Assembly (NCBI GenBank): GCA_038222225.1
Contig: JBBRHV010000007.1
Location: 1 to 64,000 of the forward strand
DNA length: 64,000 nucleotides
Reading direction: 5' to 3'
Origin: JAKLFA01 sp038222225
Lineage (GTDB): Bacteria > Omnitrophota > Gorgyraeia > Zapsychrales > JANLHA01
Positions 18,959 through 28,000 of this stretch are shown here, piece by piece. Position numbers and translations under genes: made by a program. Below the pieces are notes generated by a model. That model did not search any database and was not told the DNA's origin. It worked only from the letters and a program-made list of their open reading frames with translations. Each line of letters starts with the position of its first letter. Position 1 is the stretch's first letter.

Positions 18959-20014
18959 TTAACTCACCTTTTTTGTTCTAATCACCTCTAAGACCGCTTC
19001 TTTAATATCTTTCGCGCCCAGATAAAACGCCTGTTCCAGCGTATAGCCCGCCGGTGTTGGAAGATCCGGCAGCGCGACCCGTTTGGGCGCGCATGTCAGA
19101 TCATGAAAAGCGCGTTCGGTCACCTGGGCAATGACCTCAGCCGCGAACCCGCCGGTTGTCCAGGCCAGATCCGCCACAATCAGCCGTCCGGTTTTTTTAA
19201 CCGAAGCCAAGATCGTTTCGATATCCAATGGTCGGATCGTTCTGGGATCGATCACCTCGACTTCAATTCCGTCAGCAGCCAGTTCATCCGCCGCCCGCAA
19301 CGATTCGATCACCATATGCGAAACCGCCACAATCGTCACATCACTCCCTTCGCGCTTCACCGCGGCTTCTCCAAACGGGATCGCGTACATATGTTCAGGA
19401 ACGCAGCTTTGATGTTTATACAGCCATCGGTGTTCAAAAAATAAAACTGGATTGTTATCAGCAACACCGGAAATAAACAGTCCTTTGGCATCATAAGCCG
19501 TCGCTGGAAGAGCGATCTTTAGACCGGGAACATGGTGAAACAAGCCGTGCAGGGCTTGGGAATGCTGCGCGGCAGACCCCCATCCTCTGCATACACAGGC
19601 ACGGATCATGACAGGCAACGGCACTTGCCCGGCAAACATATAACTCCATTTTGCGGCGTGATTCACGATCTGATCCATGGCCATCAAAAGAAAGTCTGGG
19701 CGGTTGTGAATCACAATCGGCCGCATGCCGGCCATGGCCGCCCCCAAAGCAATACCGATGGCAGCCTCTTCGTTTAACGGCGTATCAAAAACCCGCTCTA
19801 ACCCGTATTTCTTGAACAACCCCGTTGTGGTACCGAACATCCCCTGAGGATCATTGATTCCCTGCCCCATCGCAAACACCCGCGGATCATACTCCAGCGA
19901 CTGATCGAGCGCCTCAAACAACGCCTTTTCAAAATCCAGCTTACGCGCGTTATCCCCGGCGTTCTCATCGAATTCAGGCTCTTCACTCTCAACTTGTAGT
20001 TTTGTCCAAGGCAT
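18959..20014 (-). CDS. TPP-dependent dehydrogenase/transketolase-like E1 beta subunit
   Basis: 351 residues, homologous to the beta subunit of pyruvate/branched-chain 2-oxoacid dehydrogenase E1. Seen: NEEAAIGIALGAAMAGMRPI with the TPP-activating Glu, GWGSAAQHSQALHG with the active-site His, and the C-terminal transketolase-type domain (VIDPRTIRPLD). No E2 or E3 gene is in the window, and the setting is a nucleotide-sugar operon, so a stand-alone two-carbon transferase acting on a sugar, as in AviB1/AviB2-type pairs of orthosomycin clusters, is an attractive inference. A normal oxoacid dehydrogenase with partners elsewhere cannot be excluded. Confidence 0.85.
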   Translation of the reverse strand: MPWTKLQVESEEPEFDENAGDNARKLDFEKALFEALDQSLEYDPRVFAMGQGINDPQGMFGTTTGLFKKYGLERVFDTPLNEEAAIGIALGAAMAGMRPIVIHNRPDFLLMAMDQIVNHAAKWSYMFAGQVPLPVMIRACVCRGWGSAAQHSQALHGLFHHVPGLKIALPATAYDAKGLFISGVADNNPVLFFEHRWLYKHQSCVPEHMYAIPFGEAAVKREGSDVTIVAVSHMVIESLRAADELAADGIEVEVIDPRTIRPLDIETILASVKKTGRLIVADLAWTTGGFAAEVIAQVTERAFHDLTCAPKRVALPDLPTPAGYTLEQAFYLGAKDIKEAVLEVIRTKKVS

Positions 20015-20034
20015 AATTCACGGTTTCCTTTAAT

Positions 20035-21039
20035 CTATTCAACAAACAGATATTTCGTAAGATCGCGCGCATCAGGCAAAGGGCTGTTTTGCGCGAACAC
20101 GAACGCCTCTCCGACATCCCGATCAACTCGCGTTCTGATCTCTTGAACGCGGCTTGAATCAAGAAGCCCTTCCTTTAGAACGTGTGCAATAAACTCTTCG
20201 ATCGGATCCCTCCGATACCCTTTTGTAAATTCCTCCGGCATTCGATACAATTGCGCACTCGCGTCCCCCGGTCCGACATGCATCCTCCATCGCTGAACAA
20301 CATATTCCAAAACAAACGGACCCTTGCCTGAACGCGCGTGGCTGACGGCCTGAGCGGCTGAGGCATACACATCCAGCGGATTCATCCCGTCAACACGGCA
20401 TGACGGGATATCAAAAGCCCGTGCGCGCTTGTATAAATATTCGTTGGCCTCCCGGACCGAAAGGTGGGAATTGACCGAATAGAAATTGTTTTCGATCACA
20501 AAAACGACCGGCACTTTTTTAAGCGCAGCCCAGCCCATGCTTTCATAAAAAACACCCTGCTGGCATGCCCCGTCGCCGAGAAAAACAACGGCGATCGAAT
20601 CTTTCTTCTGCATCTGAAATGCCAATGCGGCTCCCACCGCATGCGGTGTGGCTCCCGCGACAATGGCTGAAGAGCCCCAATGACCGACCTCTTTAGCGAC
20701 CAAGTGCATCGAGCCGCCGCGCCCGCTCGAACAGCCGGTTTCGCGACAGTAGAGCTCTGCGATCATCGCGCCTAAGTTCCCGCCCTTCGCCAAATAATGA
20801 GCGTGGCTGCGATGATTGCTGAAGACCGCATCCTCTGTTCTTAAATGCATACACACGCCGGCTGAAACCGCTTCCTCACCCAAACTCAAATGGACCGGGG
20901 TCTTCATCTCATCCAAGTGATAAAGTTCTTCAATCTTGAGCTCCGTGACCCGGATCAGCAGCATCTTTCGCAAAAATTCAGCGGTCTGCTCGCCAGTCAG
21001 GTTCGGTACGGAAAACTGTGCGCAATCGTTTTTGGCCAT
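20035..21039 (-). CDS. TPP-dependent dehydrogenase/transketolase-like E1 alpha subunit
   Basis: 334 residues, partner of the E1-beta-like protein 20 bp downstream. The TPP/Mg motif is GDGACQQG...IENN (about residues 155-185), preceded by SNHRSHAHYLAKGG and GRGGSMHL. I choose ATG 21039, which avoids overlap with the preceding gene; an ATG at 21069 would add 10 residues and overlap it. Together alpha and beta would form the usual alpha2beta2 tetramer with two TPP sites. See the beta entry for the functional inference. Confidence 0.86.
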   Translation of the reverse strand: MAKNDCAQFSVPNLTGEQTAEFLRKMLLIRVTELKIEELYHLDEMKTPVHLSLGEEAVSAGVCMHLRTEDAVFSNHRSHAHYLAKGGNLGAMIAELYCRETGCSSGRGGSMHLVAKEVGHWGSSAIVAGATPHAVGAALAFQMQKKDSIAVVFLGDGACQQGVFYESMGWAALKKVPVVFVIENNFYSVNSHLSVREANEYLYKRARAFDIPSCRVDGMNPLDVYASAAQAVSHARSGKGPFVLEYVVQRWRMHVGPGDASAQLYRMPEEFTKGYRRDPIEEFIAHVLKEGLLDSSRVQEIRTRVDRDVGEAFVFAQNSPLPDARDLTKYLFVE

Positions 21040-21041
21040 CT

Positions 21042-21992
21042 CTAAAAACACCCTTTCTCCTGAAACCATGTAATGGTCTCACGCAATCCTTCTTGCAACG
21101 GCACCATCGGCTCCCACTTCAGCAGGCGTTTGGCAAGCGAAATGTCCGGACGCCGTCGTTTCGGATCATCCGTCGGAAGCGGTTCGAACTTCATTTCACT
21201 TTTTGAGCCCGAAAGCTTTAACACAAGCTTGGCAAACTGGATCATGGTAAATTCCATCGGATTGCCGATATTGACCGGACCGACATAATCTGAACGCAAC
21301 AATCTATAAATTCCCTCGATCAGGTCATAGTAATAACAGAATGACCGCGTTTGCCGCCCTGATCCGTAAACGGTCAAGGGCTTCCCATGCAGCGCCTGAT
21401 AAATAAAATTAGGAACAACACGACCGTCGTCAATGCGCATCCGCGGCCCGTAGGTATTAAAGATCCGCACAATACGGACATCGACCTTATGATAACGGTG
21501 ATAGGCCAGCGTGATCGCTTCGGCAAACCGCTTGGCTTCATCATAAACCCCGCGCGGGCCCGTCGGATTAACATGGCCCCAATAGGTTTCCTTCTGCGGA
21601 TGTTCCAAAGGATCCCCATACACCTCCGAGGTCGAGGCTAAAAGAAAACGCGCCTTTTTGCCTTTTGCCAGTCCCAAAGCATTGTGCGTTCCCAACGACC
21701 CCACCTTAAGCGTCTGGATCGGATACATCAGATAATCGACCGGGCTTGCGGGAGAGGCGAAATGCAGCACATGATCCACCGGCGCTGAGATTTTGATCGG
21801 CTTGGAAATGTCATGCTTGATAAATTCAAAATATTTCTGTTTCTTCAGATGAGCAATATTTTTCAGGCTTCCGGTGATCAAATTATCAATACAGAACACC
21901 CGGTGCCCTTCTGACAAAAGAAGGTCGCATAAATGGCTCCCCAAAAATCCCGCTCCTCCTGTGATCACGGCATGTCTTTTACGTCCCATCAC
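21042..21992 (-). CDS. UDP-glucuronate decarboxylase-type SDR (UDP-xylose synthase)
   Basis: 316 residues. Motifs: TGGAGFLGSHL for NAD, STSEVYGDPLEHPQ, and the catalytic Tyr150-x3-Lys154 (GVYDEAKRFAE). The phrases GPRGVYDEAKR and RIFNTYGPRMR are hallmarks of UXS enzymes, which turn UDP-glucuronate into UDP-xylose. The substrate would come from the Ugd encoded two genes upstream (23325-24665), so a complete UDP-glucose to UDP-xylose path is present. Confidence 0.9.
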   Translation of the reverse strand: MMGRKRHAVITGGAGFLGSHLCDLLLSEGHRVFCIDNLITGSLKNIAHLKKQKYFEFIKHDISKPIKISAPVDHVLHFASPASPVDYLMYPIQTLKVGSLGTHNALGLAKGKKARFLLASTSEVYGDPLEHPQKETYWGHVNPTGPRGVYDEAKRFAEAITLAYHRYHKVDVRIVRIFNTYGPRMRIDDGRVVPNFIYQALHGKPLTVYGSGRQTRSFCYYYDLIEGIYRLLRSDYVGPVNIGNPMEFTMIQFAKLVLKLSGSKSEMKFEPLPTDDPKRRRPDISLAKRLLKWEPMVPLQEGLRETITWFQEKGCF

Positions 21993-22000
21993 TCTTCTCC

Positions 22001-23305
22001 TTATAAACGAACCACTTTTACGTTACGGCTGGATTTGTACACATTGCGGGTATCAAAGATCAGCTGCGCGTGCTTGAGCACCGCCGGATAATTCACGCGG
22101 GAATGATCCGTCGCGATCACAACGCAATCGTACTGCCGTAACGTTTTCGGTGAAAGTTTGACCGACTCCTTTTGATGAATATTGAAGATCTCCAAATACG
22201 GGATCAGCGGATCAAAGTAATCCACTCTCGCCGCCTGCTCCTGAAAGAGCCCGATCAGATTCAACGGCGGAGACTTGCGCAAATCCCGCACATCTTTTTT
22301 ATAGGTAACCCCCATGACCAGGATCCTGGACTCCTTCAATGTCTTTCCTCTGTCCTGAAGAACTTGCGCAATGCGCCCGACGACATAAGCCGGCATCTGC
22401 GCGTTGGTATCGGCCGAGAGCTTAATGTATTTTGAATCAAATCCATAGCGCCGCGCCTTCCAATATAAATAGAGCGGGTCATCCGGAATACAATGACCTC
22501 CGACGCCAAGCCCGGGATAAAAAGGCATAAAGCCGAACGGTTTTGTTTTGGCGGCTTCAATGACTTCCCAAATATCGATCCCCATCTTTTCGCACATCAT
22601 GGCCACTTCATTGATCCACCCGATATTGATGATCCGAAACGAATTCTCCAGCAATTTGGTCATCTCCGCCGCGTCCGCGGAAGAAACCACATGAATGACT
22701 TTGATGATCTTGGAATACAGCTCTTTGGTTAAGGCGGTGCTCTTGGCATCCAGGCCGCCAACGACTTTCGGAATACGCGTGACATCATACGTCTTGTTGC
22801 CCGGATCAATGCGCTCCGGCGAAAACGCCAGAAAGAAATCTTTCCCTGCTTTCAGCCCGGACTTTTCCAATTCCGGCCGAATCATTTCCCGTGTGGTGCC
22901 CGGATAGGTCGTACTCTCCAGCACAACCAGAACGTCCCGCTTTAAATATTTCCGAAGCGTCCTGACCGCGCCCATGATGAACGAAACATCCGGCGTATAT
23001 TTGCTTTTTAAAGGAGTCGGCACGCAGATGATCACGACATCCGTTTCCGCCAAATGTTCAAAATCCGTGGATGCCGAAAGATGGCCGCTGCGCACAACAC
23101 TCGCCAGTTCCTTCTGCGGAATATCGGCGATATAACTTTTATGCGCTGAAACTCTGTTGACACGATCCTCATCCGTATCCAGCCCATAGACCTTAAATCC
23201 CACTTTCGCGAAATTGACGGCCAACGGCAATCCGACATACCCTAAGCCCAGGACAGAAATAACCGCCTTTTTCGTTCTAAGCTTTCTTAAAAGCTGCGTG
23301 CTCAT
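22001..23305 (-). CDS. Nucleotide-sugar 6-dehydrogenase, WbpA/TviB-like
   Basis: 434 residues. It oxidises C6 of a UDP-HexNAc (UDP-GlcNAc or UDP-ManNAc type) to the uronate with two NAD. Seen: NAD-binding VLGLGYVGLPLA, SPERIDPGNK, and the catalytic Cys in GVGGHCIPDDP. I start at ATG 23305, which has GGAGGGCGGAGGG in front; a longer reading to 23425 would overlap the upstream ugd gene. The SPERIDPGN and HCIPDDP forms differ from the Ugd next door and point to the WbpA branch; the exact substrate is not certain. Confidence 0.88.
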   Translation of the reverse strand: MSTQLLRKLRTKKAVISVLGLGYVGLPLAVNFAKVGFKVYGLDTDEDRVNRVSAHKSYIADIPQKELASVVRSGHLSASTDFEHLAETDVVIICVPTPLKSKYTPDVSFIMGAVRTLRKYLKRDVLVVLESTTYPGTTREMIRPELEKSGLKAGKDFFLAFSPERIDPGNKTYDVTRIPKVVGGLDAKSTALTKELYSKIIKVIHVVSSADAAEMTKLLENSFRIINIGWINEVAMMCEKMGIDIWEVIEAAKTKPFGFMPFYPGLGVGGHCIPDDPLYLYWKARRYGFDSKYIKLSADTNAQMPAYVVGRIAQVLQDRGKTLKESRILVMGVTYKKDVRDLRKSPPLNLIGLFQEQAARVDYFDPLIPYLEIFNIHQKESVKLSPKTLRQYDCVVIATDHSRVNYPAVLKHAQLIFDTRNVYKSSRNVKVVRL

Positions 23306-23324
23306 CCCTCCGCCCTCCCTTTCT

Positions 23325-24665
23325 CTAAACAGACCCCTTCGCGCCGTTCTGGCCGCGGCCGATCCCATAATATTCGAACCCCAACCGTTCCAGATTTTGA
23401 TGGCTATAAAAATTCCGCCCATCAAAAAGAATCGGCTGTTTCATTAATTTCACGATCCGCGCGAAATCCAAGCGGCTGAATTCCTCCCATTCGGTTAACA
23501 GCACCAGACAATCGCACCCTTTAACCATCGTGTAGACATCTTTAGAATAAACCACCTTTTTCAAAACCTTTTTCGCGTTCTCCATAGCCTGCGGATCATA
23601 CACCCGGACCTGGGCCCCTTCGGCCAAAAACATCTGAATAATGTCCGTCGACGGAGCTTGACGCATATCATCCGTGTCCGGCTTAAAAGCCAGCCCCAGC
23701 ACCCCGATCGTCTTGCCTTTCAGAATCCACAGTTTATCCTCGATCAAATGCACAAAAGCTTTTTTCTGCGCCTCATTGATATTACGGACTTCTTTCAATA
23801 ATTCAAATTCATAACCGCTGCGCTGACTTAAACGGATAAAAGCATCCACGTCCTTTGGGAAACAGCTCCCGCCATAACCGACCCCGGCGTTGAGAAAGGC
23901 CCGGCCGATCCGCTTGTCATGCCCCATGCCTTCGGCGACTTTGAGCACATCCGCCCCGACCCGGTCGCAGATTTGCGCGAGGGCGTTGGCAAATGAGATC
24001 TTTGTGGCCAAAAATGAATTGGAGGCGTGTTTGATGATCTCCGCCGAATTGATATTGGTCACCACCATTTTCGGTTTCAACGGCTTATAAATTTCCCGCA
24101 ATAATTCCTCGGCGCGCTTGGACTCTACGCCGACCACCACCCGATCCGGCTTCATAAAATCTTCAATGGCCGAACCCTCCCTCAAAAATTCGGGATTCGA
24201 AGCCACATCAAAGACAATGGCCTGCTTTGCGCCTTTACGGTGTTTCTGCGGAAGATTGAGCATGATCGTGCGCTTGACTCTCTGGCCGGTCTCCGCCGGA
24301 ACCGTGGACTTTTCAACGATCAGCTTATAGCAATCCATGTTTTCGGCGATCTGTCGGGCCACATTCTCAACATAGGTCAGATCCGCATCGCCGTTCTTCT
24401 TGGAAGGTGTTCCGACCGCGATAAAGATCACGTCCGATTTTTGTGTGGCCTGACGGATAGAGGTGGTAAACGTCAGCCGCTTCTTCTTGCACAAATGCGC
24501 CATCATGTCTGCAAGGCCGGGCTCATAAATCGGACATACGCCCTGATTCAGGCCTTTGATCTTTTTCTCATCGTTGTCAATACAGATCACCTGGTGGCCG
24601 ATCTCCGCCAAACACACGCCGGTAACCAACCCTACATATCCTGCGCCGATCACTGCTATATTCAT
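23325..24665 (-). CDS. ugd: UDP-glucose 6-dehydrogenase
   Basis: 446 residues. NAD motif MNIAVIGAGYVGLVTG at the N-terminus, EFLREGSAIEDF, and the catalytic Cys in GVGYGGSCFPKDV, with C-terminal GLAFKPDTDDMRQAPS: all typical of UDP-glucose dehydrogenase. It makes UDP-glucuronate for the decarboxylase at 21042-21992. Start ATG 24665 has AAAGG 9 nt upstream; the ATG at 24674 would abut the ribosome binding site. Confidence 0.93.
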   Translation of the reverse strand: MNIAVIGAGYVGLVTGVCLAEIGHQVICIDNDEKKIKGLNQGVCPIYEPGLADMMAHLCKKKRLTFTTSIRQATQKSDVIFIAVGTPSKKNGDADLTYVENVARQIAENMDCYKLIVEKSTVPAETGQRVKRTIMLNLPQKHRKGAKQAIVFDVASNPEFLREGSAIEDFMKPDRVVVGVESKRAEELLREIYKPLKPKMVVTNINSAEIIKHASNSFLATKISFANALAQICDRVGADVLKVAEGMGHDKRIGRAFLNAGVGYGGSCFPKDVDAFIRLSQRSGYEFELLKEVRNINEAQKKAFVHLIEDKLWILKGKTIGVLGLAFKPDTDDMRQAPSTDIIQMFLAEGAQVRVYDPQAMENAKKVLKKVVYSKDVYTMVKGCDCLVLLTEWEEFSRLDFARIVKLMKQPILFDGRNFYSHQNLERLGFEYYGIGRGQNGAKGSV

Positions 24666-24697
24666 ACACCCCATCCTTTCGGTCGAAAATCGATGCT

Positions 24698-26809
24698 TTA
24701 TTGTGTGCCTGGACGCTCAGCCCCGCCGCTCCATCCGCGATTGATGCCGAGTTTCATATCCGGAAATTCTTTTAATGAAAATATCAGCCAAACTTCTTCA
24801 CCGTTAAATTCTCTCTTATTGAATGTCAACTCCATCAGCCACGTATGAAGATCCCTCACAAAACTGTATTCCTGTTCTTTGCTTTGCCCGGCCTTAAGAT
24901 CATAACGCTGACGAACGCGAAAATCCCATTTCGGGTTCAGCTTCAGGCCAAGCTCAGTATCGATCTGATTATCAAGTTGTCTCTGGTAACGATCAGAGAT
25001 GCGGACATGCCACAACTTGCCGGGATCATTGATATACACTTCAAAATTGGCGGTTTTGACATCTTTAAGATCAACATCATATTCGCTGTCCGCATAAAAT
25101 CCCAGCCAATCATACGGAGTGACCTCGACATCCAGAAACAAATTATCCCATTTGTCATTACGCGGGCCCTCTTCCCTGAACAGATAATGGGTATAGACCG
25201 TGCTGCGGATCAGGTCCACGCTCTGCTCATCCCGTTTTGTTTGGAACTTGTTTTCCACAGACAGCTTGACCCGGTCTTGATGCGTAAGCGCGTCAATCCC
25301 GTCGTATTGATCAAGTTCCCTGACCGAAATCGTAGGATCATGCCTGTACAGATAGGCCAACGACGGCGTGATGATATGCCGCAGCTGATGAATATCCAGG
25401 CCGAACATATTGGTTTGGGCATTATAGACACGATAAAATTTGGTGCTGGCATCCATCCCTGTCTCAAAAATACCGCGCACCGTGTTATAATCATCCTGGT
25501 TGACCGCGCGGCTGTAATAGGTCTGACGCATTCCAGCAAAGGGACGTGTTTCAATAAATCCGATCTTCCATGGCCGGGAAAGTTCATTGGCAAAATCCGC
25601 GCGCTGCGTCCGGCGGTCATTGAAATCGCTGGGCTTGGCTTGCTTTTTGACCAAATTGGAATACGAGCTGCTGTTCTTCAAATAGAACTCTGAATCGAAA
25701 ACCTCCATGCTCGGCAAAGAATAACTGACCTCCGGAAGCCTCTCAACGGCTGCCGTAAACGGATTCACCCGGTAATCGGTACGCGCGGCCACCGTTCCGT
25801 AAGAGAGCGCTTTTGTCGCCACCACATAGCTCTTCGGCGTGGAATTCTGGTCAAATTCCGGCTCGAAATAATCCTTTAAAAAATCACCGTCACTCAGCCG
25901 GTAATACTGGGACGTCACGGTTGTCTGCTCATCCACATTCCACTTGTGCTGCCATTCCACCTTATACCGTTCTTTTTCCACGGCCAGTTTATTCTCATCC
26001 CAGATCCGGACATTGCCGATATCCCGCTCATGAGTGTAATATGTTCGTAAAATGCCGGTCCCGAAATTTTGCGTTTGATACGCATCATCCACGCCCCAGG
26101 CAAATCCTTTGCGTTCGCGCGTATCCGCATGAAAAACCAGTTGATGATTTTTCAGACTATTATTGTGATAACGGCCGAGCACAAACCCTCCCCACTCGCC
26201 GGAATATCCGGGTGTCAGGATGATCGTGGGCTTGCGTCTGGCAAGATCAACGGTATAGCGCGGCAGATAAAACACCGGCACTTTGCCGATCTTAAATTTT
26301 ACACTACGCGCGACAGCCTTGTCTCCCGGATACACATCAATGGTGCGCGCCTTCAGCCGTGTTTCAGGATTATCGAAATCCGACGTGGTCACATAACCGT
26401 CATCGATCCGGAAATGCTCATCCTCTAACCGCATAATACGCTTCCCCTTGCCGAACAACGGCGGGGCAACCATTTCCGGCTCCTCAAAACCACCGGTCAT
26501 GGTTTTAAAGTTAAAGGTCATCTGATTGCCTTCGACACGCTGTCCGTTGCGTTCAAGAATAACATTGCCCATGGCCTCGGCTTCCTGCGAATCCCGATCA
26601 TATTCGATCCGGTCTGCCGTCAGAAGAACATCACCCCGGGATACCGTGACGTTCCCGCTGGCGATGACCTTATTCTCTTCAACCGAATATTCCATTTGAT
26701 CGCCGTTGATCTCAACCGAGGACAGTTCCTGCTGGGCATATCCGTTCAAAGGGCTCATCAGAAGCATACAGAACATCACACCCGCGCACCGAATAAGAAT
26801 TTTTCTCAT
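24698..26809 (-). CDS. lptD: LPS-assembly outer-membrane protein LptD (OstA/Imp)
   Basis: 703 residues from ATG 26809 (AGGT upstream). A signal peptide (1-25, cleavage after GYA) leads into an OstA/LptA-like jellyroll (about 30-130; IASGNVTVSRGDVLLTADRIEYDRDSQ), followed by a large C-terminal beta-barrel that inserts LPS into the outer leaflet. The barrel ends within a few residues of the stop. It starts 1 bp after the ROK kinase stop. Direct evidence that the organism has an outer membrane with LPS or a similar glycolipid. Confidence 0.88.
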   Translation of the reverse strand: MRKILIRCAGVMFCMLLMSPLNGYAQQELSSVEINGDQMEYSVEENKVIASGNVTVSRGDVLLTADRIEYDRDSQEAEAMGNVILERNGQRVEGNQMTFNFKTMTGGFEEPEMVAPPLFGKGKRIMRLEDEHFRIDDGYVTTSDFDNPETRLKARTIDVYPGDKAVARSVKFKIGKVPVFYLPRYTVDLARRKPTIILTPGYSGEWGGFVLGRYHNNSLKNHQLVFHADTRERKGFAWGVDDAYQTQNFGTGILRTYYTHERDIGNVRIWDENKLAVEKERYKVEWQHKWNVDEQTTVTSQYYRLSDGDFLKDYFEPEFDQNSTPKSYVVATKALSYGTVAARTDYRVNPFTAAVERLPEVSYSLPSMEVFDSEFYLKNSSSYSNLVKKQAKPSDFNDRRTQRADFANELSRPWKIGFIETRPFAGMRQTYYSRAVNQDDYNTVRGIFETGMDASTKFYRVYNAQTNMFGLDIHQLRHIITPSLAYLYRHDPTISVRELDQYDGIDALTHQDRVKLSVENKFQTKRDEQSVDLIRSTVYTHYLFREEGPRNDKWDNLFLDVEVTPYDWLGFYADSEYDVDLKDVKTANFEVYINDPGKLWHVRISDRYQRQLDNQIDTELGLKLNPKWDFRVRQRYDLKAGQSKEQEYSFVRDLHTWLMELTFNKREFNGEEVWLIFSLKEFPDMKLGINRGWSGGAERPGTQ

Positions 26810-26810
26810 A

Positions 26811-27743
26811 TTATTTGACCTGCTGTTCTTGGTTAACCAGAATTTGAGCCCCGATAATACCGGCGTCATCACCCAGACGGGCGCGTACGATCCGGACCAT
26901 GTTCCCCTGAACGGCCATGGCCCGCGCCTTAATGGCCCGTCGAACCGCCGGAAATAAAAATTGATGGCTGCGCGATACGCCGCCGCCGATCACAATATGT
27001 GTTGGATTCAGCAGATTGACCATGCCGATCAAGCCGGTCCCGATCAGCTCACCCGCTTCTTGCCAAAACCGCAGCGCCTGAGCATCCCCGGATTTCGCCA
27101 ATCGAAAAACATCTTCCAGGGCTATGCCTTTACGTTTGAAGATCGCTTCGGCACGCTTTTGCAGCCGGGTGTTGCCGACAAACGTTTCAAAGCAGGCAAA
27201 CGATCCGCAGTTGCATTTGGGCCCTTTGAAATTGATCGGCATATGACCGAGCTCACCGGCGGCAAACCCCGCACCCCGATACAGTTTCCCATCCAGGATG
27301 AGTCCGGCGCCGACACCTGTTCCCAAAGTCATCCCCACCATGTTGCGGCATCCATGCCCTGCGCCAAACCCCCACTCACCAAGAGTGATGAGATTGACAT
27401 CATTCTCCAGGTACACCGGCAAACCTAAACACTTTTCCAGTTTTGCTTTTAAGGGAACATTACGCCAGCCCGGAATATTCGGAAGGAAAATAACGATACC
27501 GTCTTTGGGATTGATCAAACCCGGCAACCCAATACCAACCCCTTGAACTTGTTTCTTAGAAATTCCGCTTTCTGAAATAAGCGTTAAGACCGCCTCAGCC
27601 AATACCTTGATCAGCCGCTGCTTATCAGAACCATAAGTTTTTGTGATTAAACGGGTTCGGTGAAAAACCGAGCCCTTTGGATCAATGAGACCGATCTTGA
27701 TATTTGTCCCGCCAACATCCACGCCTACGGTATATTTTTTCAT
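26811..27743 (-). CDS. ROK-family glucokinase/sugar kinase
   Basis: 310 residues. N-terminal phosphate-binding VGVDVGGTNIKIGL, GIGLPGLIN, LENDVNLITLGEW, ROK signature with the zinc site: GELGHMPINF...CNCGSFACFE. It phosphorylates glucose or a related hexose at O6. It has no DNA-binding N-terminal domain, so it is an enzyme rather than a ROK repressor. It is the first gene of the envelope-sugar operon and is preceded by a good promoter (27782-27810). Confidence 0.9.
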   Translation of the reverse strand: MKKYTVGVDVGGTNIKIGLIDPKGSVFHRTRLITKTYGSDKQRLIKVLAEAVLTLISESGISKKQVQGVGIGLPGLINPKDGIVIFLPNIPGWRNVPLKAKLEKCLGLPVYLENDVNLITLGEWGFGAGHGCRNMVGMTLGTGVGAGLILDGKLYRGAGFAAGELGHMPINFKGPKCNCGSFACFETFVGNTRLQKRAEAIFKRKGIALEDVFRLAKSGDAQALRFWQEAGELIGTGLIGMVNLLNPTHIVIGGGVSRSHQFLFPAVRRAIKARAMAVQGNMVRIVRARLGDDAGIIGAQILVNQEQQVK

Positions 27744-27781
27744 AGTTTTAATATTTATATTGATATTAAAGAAGCGGAATT

Positions 27782-27810
27782 ATTCTAATGGAAAAATGGT
27801 TTTGTTGCAA
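27782..27810 (-). promoter_or_regulatory. Candidate sigma70 promoter of the ROK-lptD-sugar operon
   Basis: The minus strand reads TTGCAA (27810-27805), 17-nt spacer, TAGAAT (27787-27782), about 40 nt before the ROK start codon. Confidence 0.5.
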
Positions 27811-27919
27811 GACGGAATTCAACTAATCACGTGCAGCGAGTAGCGTACAATGCGACCAAAGGAAGCCCTGAATTTGGCGAAGGATGGAGTAAAAAATCCT
27901 GAAAAATATCGAAAAACAC

Positions 27920-28000
27920 ATTGAAATACATTAAAACATGATTGAAATATATTGAAATATATTGAAATACATTGAAACACATTGAAATATATTGAGATAA
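27920..28000. repeat. 10-bp tandem repeat array (attgaaatay units)
   Basis: About eight near-identical 10-bp units, consensus attgaaata(t/c), with one 1-bp slip at 27940. Units at 27941-28000 are exactly in register. The same unit in the opposite orientation forms the array at 16951-16990. Confidence 0.88.

Noticed and set aside
18959..21039. Standard pyruvate dehydrogenase E1
   Set aside because: Possible, but no E2, E3 or lipoyl genes are near and the operon is for nucleotide sugars; kept as an alternative rather than the main call.
24845..25693. Plus-strand ORF of 282 codons
   Set aside because: Antisense to the beta-barrel part of lptD; no independent motif.
27849..27926. 24-codon ORF before the decamer array
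   Set aside because: No ribosome binding site, and its stop lies inside the repeat; no support beyond being open.
27920..28000. Possible CRISPR array
   Set aside because: The units are 10 bp, contiguous and without spacers; there are no cas genes. It is a tandem repeat.
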